This document shows, one piece after another, positions 33,541 through 43,600 of a stretch of DNA of 64,000 nt. Numbering within the stretch: the first letter of the stretch is position 1; each line of letters starts with the position of its first letter. Position numbers and translations under genes: made by a program. The DNA lies in the NCBI GenBank assembly GCA_033557465.1, contig CM066048.1, positions 16,778,305 to 16,842,304 of the forward strand. The letters are read 5' to 3'. The notes under the pieces are model-generated. The model had not been told where the DNA came from and ran no database searches. It was given only the letters and a program-made list of their open reading frames with translations. The DNA comes from Ichthyophis bannanicus (lineage: Eukaryota > Chordata > Amphibia > Gymnophiona > Ichthyophiidae).

Positions 33541-33959
33541 CTAGATCAGTCCAGACAAGAGGGTTGTGTTCCTCTACCAGTGGACTGGTGGAGACAAAGA
33601 ACCAATGAAAAGCCCAGGTTTCAGTGACATCACTCCTATGCCTCTATTCGATTCAGCCACCAGAGGTTCCTTCAGTATTTGTTTGTCTCCAGCAGATGGT
33701 GGATGGATTTTTTTCTCTCTGAAGAAAATCTCGTGAATGACTACTTTGAGAAACAAAGGTGACTCTCTCACTTGAGCGTGACGAGGGAGGTTCCACTAGA
33801 TTGTGGCCTTTCAGTAATCATAGGAGGAGGGAAAATTGATTCAGCTCCACGCTCTTGTCATAAGAACTGCTCAGCAGTCACAAAATTGGATGGATTTGGA
33901 AGGATCTGGAAGAGTGCAGCAGCCTTACACAACCTCAGTGTTCCTCCCCATCCCCCCTG

Positions 33960-34860
33960 CTCTCTCCCAAAGATTGCAGAATGCTCTATTTAAACGACTG
34001 GCTCATTCGAGCCCCATCAGAGCCAGAGGCCAGAGCTTCTCTATGTTGCACAATATTTGGGTCTAGTCATAAACATCCCAAAATCCAGTCTAACTCCTAC
34101 TCAGTCTCTAGAATTCATAGGAGCTTTGCTGGATACCAAAAAGGCAAGGGCCTATCTCCCCCAGGCCCGTTGCCTTCGCATGGTACAGTTAGTTTCTCAA
34201 GCAGTGCTAAAACCTCATTTCACTGCCCGAGAAATGCTACAACTACTAGGCCACATGGCATCCACAGTGCATGTGGTCCTTATGCTTGCCTCCATATGAG
34301 AGCAGCCCAGTGGACTTTATCCACCCAATGGACCCAGGCATCAGGGTGCTTGTCAAACAAAATAGCAAACACAAGTCGCCTTATTTTGTCCCTCCAATGG
34401 TGGCAGTCCACTCAGAACCTGTTGCTGGGGTCCCCTTTTCAACAGCCCTTACCCCAGGCAACTCTCACAACAGATGCTTCACCAATGGGGTGGGGAGCTC
34501 ATCTACAAGACCTCTCCACCCAAGGTACCTGGACTCCACAGGATACTCATCTGCATATCATTCTCTTAGAGCTCAGAGCAATCTTCCTTGCTCTTCGAGT
34601 GTTCCATACCCTGCTCAGCTACAAGACAGTCCTCATTCATACGTACAATCAGGTAGCGATGTTCTATGTGAACAAGCAGGGGGGAACAGCTCTCTGTCGC
34701 TTTGCAACGAAGCTTTGCGACTATGGGCCCTCGCCAGAGAGCATCAGATTCATCTCCTGGCAGTGTATCTCCCAGGCATACAAAACTCTTGGGCAGACAG
34801 ACTCAGTCGAGTTCTGCTTCCACACGAATGGTCTCTACATGCAGACCAGGTGACCAAGAT
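33960..34860 (+). pseudogene. DIRS RT (C-terminal) and RNase H, element E
   Basis: Starts near the catalytic box, read here as YLND (33987-33998) instead of YLDD, followed by DWLIRAPSEPEA-type codons, SLEFIGALLDTKKARAYLPQ and LLGHMASTVHVV. The frame then shifts. RNase H appears as LTTDASPMGWGAHLQD, ELRAIFLALRVF, and HTYNQVAMFYVNKQGG (Asp of the TDN motif replaced by Tyr), with the terminal NSWADRLSR in another frame near 34790. Fragmented over two frames and changed at two catalytic positions, hence inactive. Confidence 0.85.
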
Positions 34861-35269
34861 TTTTCAAATTTGGGGAACCCTGGACATAGACCTCTTTGCA
34901 AGTCCGTTGAATGCCAAACTTCCCCGGTTCTGTTCCAGAATTCCGGCTCAGGGCTCTCAGGCCAGGGATGCTTTCCTCCTTCACTGGGGTCAAGACTTCC
35001 TTTGTCTTTCCACCCATTCCCCTAATTTCCAAAACCCTATTCAAGCTTCAGAGAGACAGAGGGCGTATGATTCTCATAGCTCCACATTGGCCACGGCAGG
35101 TGTGGTACCCTCTGCTTCTACATCTCTCTCAAGCTCCCACCCTGGAGTTAGGATCTGCTCCAGATCTCCTGTCTCAGGAGGATGGAATGTTATGGCATCC
35201 CGATCCCCAGTCTCTGCATCTCAAAGCTTGGTTGCTGAAGGCTTAGAACTTCCAGATCTTAACCTCTCT

Positions 35270-36283
35270 CAGCAAGTAAAGGATGTCCTTCATGCTTCCA
35301 GGAAGCCTTCCACAAGACGCCCTTATGCTTTCAAGTGGAAAAGGTTTACCATATGGTGTTCGCAGAAGGGTCTTAACCCCCTTGCAATACCTCTGGAATC
35401 ATTACTGGAATATCTCCTTCATTTATCCAATGCAGGACTTAAAACTAACTCAGTAAGAGTCCATTTGAGTGCTATTGTAACTTCTCTCAAGCCTCTAAAT
35501 GGACAGTCTGTCTCCTCCCATCCTCTTATAAGCAAGATTTATGAGAGGCCGCCTTCTAACTAAGCCTCCCATTAGGCCACCACCGGTGGCATGGGACTTA
35601 AACCTGGTTCTTGGTCAGCTCATGAGGCCACCTTTCTAACCCTTAGCTACTACTTCATTGAAATTCCTTTCTTGGAAAGTTATCTTTCTCATTGCAATCA
35701 CATCAGCACGCCGCATCAGTGAGTTGCAGGCACTAGTAGCTGATCCACCTTATACAAGGTTTCATCATGACAAGGTAGTCCTTAGGACTCATCCACACTT
35801 TATGCCAAAGGTGGTCTTGCCTTTCATCTAAACCAAGCGGTCTACCTACCTGTGTTCTTTCCAAGACCTCATGCATCAAATGCAGAAAGGAATCTTCATA
35901 CTTTGGACTGTAAAAGAGCTTTAGCCTTTTACTTGCAAAGAACACAGCAACATAGAAAGTCCTCTCAACTCTTTGTTGCTTTTGATCCTTCTCATTTGGG
36001 AATTCCAGTCTCCAAGAGAACACTGTCCAACTGGATTGCACAGTGTATTTCCTTTGCCTATCAGAGTAAGAACCTTCCTCTGGAGGGCCATGTCACAGCT
36101 CACAATGTGAGAGCCATGGCAGCTTCAATGGCTCATCTACACTCTGTGTCTATTGACGACATCTGTCGAGCAGCCACTTGGGCCTCGGTTCATACCTTCA
36201 CAGCTCATTACTGCTTGGACAAGGACTCCCGCCGGGATGCCTTGTTTGGTCAGGCTGTTCTCCAACACCTGTTCCATACCTAA
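35270..36283 (+). pseudogene. DIRS tyrosine recombinase, element E
   Basis: Site-specific recombinase of the phage-integrase superfamily. Core-binding part: RRPYAFKWKRFTIWCSQKGL, LLEYLLHLSNAGLKTNSVRV (35310-35480). After frame breaks near 35563 and 35830 the catalytic part is open from 35852 to 36283: ERNLHTLDCKRAL, HNVR box at 36101-36112 and VHTFTAHYCLD with the tyrosine codon at 36209-36211. Catalytic residues are intact in this last frame. The long 430-codon frame at 34271-35563 is only partly in the true phase. Confidence 0.87.
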
Positions 36284-36799
36284 TCAGCTCCTACCCGCCA
36301 TCCCTGGTTGGATGCCAGGGATCCATGGGGGGAAGTAGAGCCCTTCTCAGGGACGCACAACTTCTGGGGTCTCTCCCTGGCATCTAAAGCTAGGGAGTCC
36401 CCATATGTGAAGACTACATTCCTGCTTGTTCCTGGAGATAGCATAGTTACTCACCTTTAACAGGTGATCTCCGGGAACAGCAGGAATTTAGTCTTCACAA
36501 CCCACCCACCTCCCCTAGGAGTTGTATCTCTCTATCTATCTCTTTCCCTTTCTCTCTCTTTGTCTCAGCTTTAAACTCAACTGGAGAGAGGCAGTTGGGC
36601 AAGGCGGGAAGGCAGCACGCAGGTGCTGTGGGATGCTCCCAAAAGCTTCCTAATTGGATGCTGGGGAGCGTTCCCACGCAGGCTCCGTCGGTACCGACAA
36701 TACCCATATGTGAAGACTAAATTCCTGCTGTTCCCGGAGATCACCTGTTACAGGTGAGTAACTATGCTTTCTCTTTTCAAGGATCCATTTCACATCTGC

Positions 36800-37260
36800 G
36801 ATCATGTCTCTCATTCCTCGCCCTTGCATTTCAGGCAGTTCTTGTTACAGATATGGTTGTAGTCTCTGCTGGGTGATCTTGAATAGAGAATCTTGCTGGC
36901 CTGTGGGATCAGAGTGACTGTGCAATAATTTCCACAGTCAGTGGGATCACCTTTCTTCAATATTGGTATAAACACAGATCTTTTTCAGTCAGTTGGCCAT
37001 GATGTTGTCTTCCAAATTTCCTGGCTGAGCCTTATAAGTATGGCAACAGCCACATGTGTTTGCTGTAATACTTCAGTGGGAATGCCATCAATACCTGGTG
37101 CTTTGTTCTTTGATAATACTTTCAATGCTGCTTTGATTTCTTCTTTCATCACCAATGGTTCCATCGAGGCTAGAATTTCCTCTAACTCTCGTAGCTTTAG
37201 GAAAGCGATCTTGTTCTTCCTCTAATAGTTTCTGATTCTATTTCCTTGCATGCATCATTG
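36800..37260 (-). pseudogene. RTE reverse transcriptase N-terminal fragment
   Basis: Minus-strand reading near 37190-36930: EEIKAALKVLSKNKAPGIDG and IPTEVLQ, then IRLSQEIWKTTSWPTD, an in-frame stop, and VFIPILKKGDPTDCGNYCTV. These match RT fingers, where the last block is normally NYRTISL. It breaks off before the palm because DIRS element E adjoins. Confidence 0.75.
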
Positions 37261-37659
37261 TAGTATTTCTCCTTGTCTCGTCTTGCTGCATGTTGGAAAT
37301 CTGTTGAGTTCTGTGATTGCCTCTCTCTCTCCTCTGGCTTTAGCTTCTCTACATTTCTGAGTTTCTTCGGTCATCCATTTTGGCTGTTTTTGCTTTTTCA
37401 CCTTTTGTAGAGACTTCTTACTTCCTTCCAACACAACCACCTTGTTGTCATCCTATAACTCTTCTGTTGCTCTGTCATTCGTATCCAAAGCAGCAAATCA
37501 ATTTTGCAGGCAGTCTTTAAATTGTGATAGTATATTCTCAAGGTCATATTTTGCTACATTCATGAGTGACTTGATCTTGTTCAGCTTTAACTTCAGTTTT
37601 ACATACTAGTAGTTGGTGATCTACACCACAGTTTGCTCCAGGTTTTGTCTTTGTTGATG

Positions 37660-38345
37660 TTATTGAGTCATCCAACATTGACTTCAACAGATGTAGTCAA
37701 TTTGAGTTTTGTACAACTGGGTGAAGTCCATGTGTAGCGTCGCCACTTGTGTTGCTGGAAGAAGGTGTTTGAAATGAATAGATCATTGGTCTTGCAGAAT
37801 TCTCTGTCTTTCTCCAGCTTCATTCCTGTTGCCAAGTCCATATTTTCCAACCACTTTTCCTTCTTCTTTGGTGCCAACTTTTGCATTCCAGTCATCTATG
37901 ACTATCAGGATATCCTGTTTGCATGTTCAGTCAATTTTCAGTTTGTACTTGTTCATAGAACTCATCCACTTCTTCCTCTTCTGCAACTGTTGTTGGGGCA
38001 TATACCTGAATTACAGTTGTGTTGATGCGTATTCCCCATAGATGAACAGAAATTAAGCTTTCACCGATTGCATTGTATTTCATTACATTTCTTGCAAGTT
38101 TCTTCTTAATTATAAATGCAACACCATTACTTCTTTGTTTTTCATTTCCAGCACAGTATGCCATCTGATCATCAGAAGCAAAGTGCCCGATACCAGTCTA
38201 TTTCAGTTCGCTGACACCCAACACATTGAGTTGTATACATTTCATTTCGTTCTTGACCACCTCCAACTTCCCTTTGGTTATGCTTCATACATTCCATGTC
38301 CCAATATGTAAGACATCTTTGCAGCTTTTGACTCTCATTTTGTGC
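37660..38345 (-). pseudogene. RTE AP-endonuclease
   Basis: Two open pieces on the minus strand. 38164-37931 gives RSNGVAFIIKKKLARNV, SVHLWGIRINTTVIQVYAPT, the central strands of the APE fold. 37895-37668 gives WLENMDLATGMKLEKDREF, then RRYTWTSPSC, the conserved block near the end of the domain. One frameshift near 37925 separates them. The domain nicks target DNA for reverse transcription. Confidence 0.78.
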
Positions 38346-38704
38346 ACAGCTACATCAGCAGTCCTTTCCAGTTATGAGATCATATATTTATTTATTTAAC
38401 ATTTCTTTTATACCGCCTTTCAGGATATCAAGGTGATTTACATATAACAATAAACTGTTTTACAAGGAACAGAATAGAAACGGTAAACTTAGATTTGCAT
38501 ATAACGAAGTTAAACATATAAACTTAGTTGTACAAGGAGCAGTGATTATAGGGTGAGGTACAAAAACTGTGGTATGTGTGATAGCTGGGGTCAGGGGAAA
38601 AGTTAAGGACAGGGTAGAACTATGTACACTGGTGGGTATGGCTTTGTACATTGTTGTGGATATGGCTATTTATAGAGGTGGCCGAGGAGAATGAGGCATT
38701 TGCG

Positions 38705-39253
38705 TTAGGTTTCTGGACCGAAGAATTCTCGGAAGAAAAGAGTCTTCAGTTTTTTACAGAAGTCATTGGAGTCCTTGGTGTGTCTTACTGTTCTCGGAAG
38801 AGAATTCCAGAGTGTGGGACCATATATCGAGAAGGATCTCTGGCACATTGTTTGGGTACTTGATGTCTTGATTGTCGGGATATTGAGTAGGTTTTGGTTG
38901 TGTTGTCTTCTTTGCCTCCATAACATCATCCAGAAGCCACCCAACACAAGACAATCAGGAGCTTGGTCATGAATGGCTTTGTAGATGAGCTTAATAGCTT
39001 TGTATTTTATTTGTATCTGTATAGGGAGCCAGTGTAGGTTCTTGAGGACTGGGGTAATGTGCTCATGCTTTGGTGAGCCTGTTATCAGCCTTGCTGCGGT
39101 GTTTTGGGCAAGCTGTAGTGGATGAAGGGCATGTTTTGGTAGACATCGAAGGATGAAGTTGCAGTAGTCTAATTGCGGGATGATTATAGCCTGGCATACT
39201 GTGCAGAAGTGGTTGTGGTTTAGGAGTGAGTGAAGGTTGTTCAGGGTCTTCAT
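38705..39253 (-). CDS. L2 ORF2 C-terminal domain, open frame
   Basis: A 182-codon uninterrupted frame, the C-terminal region after RT: LDYCNFILRCLPKHALHPLQ, LAQNTAARLITGSPKHEHIT, VLKNLHWLPIQIQIKYKAIK, and FSIYGPTLWNSLP. The DYCN..LP, QNTAAR and LHWLP blocks are the clade signature. It ends at 38705 followed by a 3' UTR of about 320 bp. Preservation is better here than in RT. Confidence 0.85.
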   Translation of the reverse strand: MKTLNNLHSLLNHNHFCTVCQAIIIPQLDYCNFILRCLPKHALHPLQLAQNTAARLITGSPKHEHITPVLKNLHWLPIQIQIKYKAIKLIYKAIHDQAPDCLVLGGFWMMLWRQRRQHNQNLLNIPTIKTSSTQTMCQRSFSIYGPTLWNSLPRTVRHTKDSNDFCKKLKTLFFREFFGPET

Positions 39254-39399
39254 CTTGTAGTAAGTAGTAGTATGTTCCTTATGTGGGCTTGCATGTATAA
39301 ATGATGATCTAGGGTGACCCCGATATTTTTAACTTTCTGTTTAACTGTGAGGGCAATGTTATCCATTATGATTGTAGCTGGAGGGGTCCTTGGAGATGA

Positions 39400-40075
39400 A
39401 TAAGGCTTCAGACTTTTTAAAATTTATTGAGAGGTTGTTATTTTGAAGCCATTCAGCTACCACATTGAAGCAAGCTGTTATGGAGCTGTAATCTGGGTTG
39501 ATTGTGGGGATGGGGGTATAGAACATTAGATCTTCTGCATAGATGTGGTAGAGTATGTTGTGGTTTTTGAAGATTTCACATACTGGTTGAATGAAAAGGT
39601 TGAAGAGTAGGGATGAGAGGGATGATTCTTCGGTTATTTCTTGATTGAGTTTGAAAGGTGTGGATGTTGCATTTCTTGACTTTACTTGCTGGATTCAGTC
39701 GGTGAGGTAGGAGCGGAACCAGGTCAGAGGGGTGTTGCTTATGCCAAGGTTTGTTAGGCATCTCAGGAGTTTGTCGTGGTTTATTAAGTCAAAGACAGCT
39801 GATATGTCGAGGAATATCAGTAGGAATCTGTGTTTGATGTGTTTGATTTCCTTGAGTATGGTGTTTAGGAGTGAGGTGAGTAGTGTTTCGATGCTATGAT
39901 AGGATCTGAATCCATGCTGTTGGTACTCAAGGGGGGTTGCAGTATCTGTAAAGTCCTGGAGTTGGAGTTTTGATAGGTTTGGTGAGGATGTATTCATACT
40001 TGGGATGATGTTCTTTAGAAGATCTTCTTTGTTGAACTCTTTGAACCTGCGGGGCCTCTGTAGTTGCTTCATGGG
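39400..40075 (-). pseudogene. L2 reverse transcriptase
   Basis: Minus-strand palm: YQQHGFRSYHSIETLLTSLL, FLLIFLDISAVFDLINHDKL (motif A with Asp kept), LTWFRSYLTD at 39700. After a stop near 39690 it reaches degraded catalytic codons (HIYAEDLMFYTPI near 39540, where YADD is expected). RNA-dependent DNA polymerase for target-primed insertion; inactive through shifts and the AED change. Confidence 0.78.
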
Positions 40076-40079
40076 TGAA

Positions 40080-40380
40080 AGGTCAGAGAAGGGGTTTACA
40101 TAGTATCATAATATATGATGGTAGATAAAGACCAGTATGGTCCATCTAGTCTGCCCAGCAAGGTGGCAAGAGTAGGTGCACTTGCTGCTCCGTGCAGGTC
40201 ACACCTCCCTATGTCTTTGTTAAGGGGTGTACCCACCATTCCGTGTAGGTTACCTCTATTTGTTCAGATATAAGAGAGAGTTTTATGCTTATTTTGATTT
40301 TATCCTGTTGCTATAAAGGGATCCACTGTGTCTGTCCCATGCCATTTTGAATTCTGTCACTGTGTTTGCCCCCACAGTGG
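40080..40380 (-). mobile_element. CR1 family 2 fragment in L2
   Basis: Contains the family-2 3' end (ATGATGGTAGATAAAGACCA at 40108) and the last codons of ORF2 (inverse of GACAGACACAGTGGATCC near 40325). A strongly 5'-truncated insertion within the L2 LINE. Confidence 0.85.
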
Positions 40381-40680
40381 GGGGGTTTGTTGAATGATAT
40401 CACGTGGTGATCAGACCAGGGGATAGTGGTGACTTTTGGGAGAGATTACTGTGTTGTTTTTATTGAGCAATCAGGGTACAAATAGAAGATCAAGGCTGCT
40501 TCTACTATTGTGGGTAGGTACTGTTATGATTTGGGAAAGATCCAGATTATCCATTGCTTCTAGGAATAAGGAGACATGAGTTGTGCGAGCTGAGGTGAGG
40601 TTAAGATCACCTAGGAGGAAGAATGGCTTTTTTTTTGTCGAGTGGGTGCAGGCTAGCTCAAGTAGAATTGAAAGGTCATC

Positions 40681-41249
40681 TTAGTTTGCATTGGTTGATC
40701 TGTATGTAAGACAGAAGGATAATTGCTTGTTTTCAATTATAAATATGTTGGATGTATTGGTGGCAGTGGATGTGGTGGTTTTCAGCTTGAGGTGATCTTT
40801 AGTGAGGATAAATATCCCTTCGCCTTTTTTAGATGGTTTGGTGCAGTTGTGTAGAGTGAGTCCTTGGGTGAGGAGTTGGTTTATGAGCACATTATCTGTG
40901 TCTGTAAACCAAGATTCCATGATGAATAGGATGTCTAGGTTGTGGTCGTTTAAGTAATCGGAGATAGTGTGGATCTTGTTGCTGCTCTGCCTGCATGTAC
41001 CAAGCCGCGTTTCAGGTAGAGAGTAGGTGGTAGATGAGGAATAATTGGTGTGGTTGGGTGGTGGTATCTGCGTTGTTGTTGATGTGGTATGTCCCAGTAT
41101 GGTCTGATGCTTTCTCTGTGAAGAACCGGGATCATGCCCTGTATGAAGTCGGTTTGGCTGGAGAGGGGTATTAGCAAGAGGGTGAGAAGTAGGAGTAGTG
41201 CTGTGGTTGAGGGGGTCATTTCTGTTGAGATGATTTGCATGATAGGGTG
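40681..41249 (-). pseudogene. L2 endonuclease, N-terminal portion
   Basis: Minus-strand frame: RLGTCRQSSNKIHTISDYLN, HNLDILFIMESWFTDTD (normally ..ETWL), KKGEGIFILTKDHLKLK, then SFCLTYRSTNAN before a stop at 40681. These are APE-domain blocks of L2 ORF2. The ESW catalytic-Glu block is recognisable. The remainder of the domain toward 40400 is shifted. Confidence 0.75.
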
Positions 41250-41649
41250 TTTTCTCTGGGAACAAGCAGGAAGTCAGTCCTCACATATAGATGACGTTGG
41301 CCCCGATGGAGCCCTTGCGGAAGCATCTCCCCAGCTTTGAAATAAAGCCTTTGGGAGATGTCACCATGCTTGCGTGGTGCCCTTCCCACCCAAGGATGCC
41401 ATCTTATTCAGTCTCCTTTTTTCCGTGGAGCCCTTCAGATATCTTTCTGGATTCCCCCCCAGAAAAAGTTGATTTTTTTTCTCAACTTGAGTTTCAAACT
41501 CTCTCTGGTTGTGCACTGGTACTCTTCCCTCCACCCAAACCCACTGCCCCGACATCGAGCCTCAGATCCCTTTTTGTTTTTCCTTCCTTTTTTCTCCAAC
41601 TGGTAGCACTGCGGGTCTTTGACCTCGCTGGAGTACTTTTTTTTCCCCC

Positions 41650-43600
41650 ATGGCTACCAGTGGCTTTAAGAAGTGCGATCGGTGTGCCAAGATAATGTCC
41701 CTCACCGACACACACGACTGCTGCCTAGGGCTGGACCTTGATCCCACGGCTTGCAATCTGTGCAAAAAGATGTCCACCAAGGGCCTCAAGAACCGTCAGG
41801 AGCAACACGAGATGTTCTTCGCAGAGTCTCTGGCTCCAAAGGCTAAGGCCCCCTCTGAAGCAGCAGAATCCCATGGTATCACTGCAGACCCTGGTCGACG
41901 GCGTGGCTCTTCAGAAAGGGGGTCTCCCTCAAGGGAACACAAGAAGAAGAAGAAACCCTCGAAGGCAGCATCCCTGGATGGTTCTGACAGGTCGGGTAAG
42001 CCACAGGCCAGGTCTCGCGGTCCATGACGGTTGTCAGAGGGATCAGAAGAGGAATGGCCTACCAAGATCGTATGAAAGGAGTTGACTGCAGATGGTCTCA
42101 GTCACTAGAGCCTACCCTTGTTGAGGACTCCCCTTCGGGCGAACCAGCACCGGGCCTGAGTTCCTCAGTGCCTGCTTCAATGGCTGCAAAGCCTTCTGGA
42201 CTCAAATCCAGGATGGCGGCTCTGGAGCACAGCATGACTGCCTTCATAGATCAGCAGCAGTCGTTGCTGTCCGGTACTACCGGTTCCTCTGCCCAGACCA
42301 CTGGATCCTTGACGTCGAGGATGTCCCGGGGGCTGAGCTGATCCTCGAGACCATATGGCCTCGAGTCAATTCTTGGCTGAGGTCTTTCTCCGGTCCCGCT
42401 CGACGGTGCCGATGTCCTCCTTGGCTAGCGCACATGGCACCAGCTACAGGGCCTCTGAGGGATGCGGGCAGGGCTCCGGCCCTGAGCCTGTGAGTCGCCC
42501 TTCCCTCGAGTCTTCCACCAACTATTCAGAGTGGAAAAAAGAGGATGAGGAGTCCCCGGACACCCAACGCCACTGTGATGTCCCCTCGGACCCACCATCA
42601 CCTGAGCCCTGGTGTCGGTCCCCGTCCGAGGATATGGCATTCCTTGACTTTGTGCAGGATGTGTCAAAAGCCCTCGCATTCCCAACTGGATCAGAGTAGG
42701 ACCCTCAGATGGAGGAATTAGAAATCCTCCAGTATGAGGCCCCGCTGAGGGAATCGCTCACAGTACCCATCCCACACATCCTGGAATGGCTAATGCTCTG
42801 TATGTGAGAGACACCGGCATCGGTGCCGGTGGTGAGCAAGTGGCTTGACTTGATGTATCAGGTCTGCCGGAGCCCGGGCTTCCAGAAATCACAGCTGCTG
42901 CATAACTCCATAGTGATGGAGTTGGCCATGTGTCGGCTGAAGAGCCAGAAGATGCACTCTTCGTTACTCCCGGGTAGGGCGGCCCACACCTTGGATGCTC
43001 TCGTCAGAAAGTGCTACCAGAGCTCGATTCTCATTGACCGGATCCAGGCCTACTAGCTGTACATAGGCATGTACCTGAGAGACCTGGTGAAGGAACTTGC
43101 CGGGTTCTCGGCTGGGCTCTCCGAGGAAACCCTGCAATGGTTCAGGAACCTGTCCAAGGCCATCCGTGAGTGCACGGAGGGCATCGGGGCCCGATGCCAG
43201 GCTTAGCTATAGTCTTTTGATCTCAAGCATTGGATTGGGTTCAGGACTAATTGGTCGATGTCCCATGCCAAGGGAGAACCTCTTTGGCAAACCTATGACT
43301 GAAAAGGCCGCCAAGTTGGAGACTAAGTTCATGACGAGGACCAGGCTCTCCAAGAAGACTGCTGCCCCTCCCCGACGGAAGGGCTCGGGTAAAAAGCTCT
43401 TTTACCCGAGGAAAGGGGCTGATTACAAAAAACTACCCACATTTCCAGGTCTTCCCAGTTCCCAAGCAGGCTAAGGGACATGGGCAAGGCCCTCGTAAGC
43501 AGAAGGCTCCAAGACCCCATCTCCAGCCCAGCCAGGAGGGGAGCTTTTGACTCCTTGAGCATAGCCTCTGTGATAAGGAAGCTCATCATAGCTCAGGAAG
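41650..43600 (+). pseudogene. DIRS Gag-like protein, element C
   Basis: Begins MATSGFKKCDRCAKIMSLTD with a Cys/His cluster (KCDRC, DTHDCCL, CNLCKKM) nearly superposable on element D's N-terminus. A basic Ser-rich segment follows (EHKKKKKPSKAAS). After a frame break at about 42027 there are remnants at 42355-43056: FLDFVQDVSKALAFP, SKWLDLMYQVCRSPGFQKSQ, ELAMCRLKSQKMHSS, which align with FQDFMHDLAKGLSI, VPNCPGFQKTRLPHH and ESAMCRIKSAKTHSS of D. Structural protein by position and cluster. Several stops; interrupted downstream by unit U2. Confidence 0.75.

Larger units (their letters stand above)
33541..36770 (+). mobile_element. DIRS-type retrotransposon, element E (5'-deleted, mixed ends)
   Basis: Left edge 33541-33780 is of the element F type (TATCATCCTGCTAGATCAGT), but the body and right end belong to the D/C group. 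Body: end of RT (33960-34300), RNase H (34440-34860), recombinase (35270-36283). An internal complementary region lies at about 36395-36505 (CCATATGTGAAGACTACATT; GGAATTTAGTCTTCACA). The right terminus at about 36690-36770 ends ACAGGTGAGTAACTATGC. Gag and most of RT are missing. Close in sequence to element D. Confidence 0.82.
36790..38365 (-). mobile_element. RTE/BovB-clade LINE, 3'-truncated
   Basis: Minus strand from 38365. The APE endonuclease is followed by the start of RT. It stops at 36790, against the right end of DIRS element E, so the RT core and 3' end are absent. Clade assignment rests on the YTWTSP motif of the endonuclease and the KNKAPGIDGIPTEVL RT start, both typical of RTE/BovB. 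Confidence 0.78.
38383..41249 (-). mobile_element. L2-clade LINE, main copy, split by DIRS element C
   Basis: Minus-strand element: endonuclease region (41240-40681), RT (40075-39400), C-terminal domain (39253-38705), 3' UTR, and a 3' tail whose GTAAATCACCTTGATATCCT and GGCGGTATAAAAG hairpin closely match the tail of the tRNA SINEs here. A CR1 fragment (40080-40380) lies between endonuclease and RT. Its upstream part probably resumes at 62846 on the far side of DIRS element C. Confidence 0.85.

Noticed and set aside
34271..35563. 430-codon open frame as a novel protein
   Set aside because: Only its C-terminal third is in the true phase of the DIRS recombinase; the first part is a shifted reading of RNase H sequence.
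35852..36283. Phage integrase or integron recombinase
   Set aside because: The HNVR and Tyr motifs belong to the same superfamily, but linkage to RT-RNase H and inverted termini identifies a DIRS retrotransposon.
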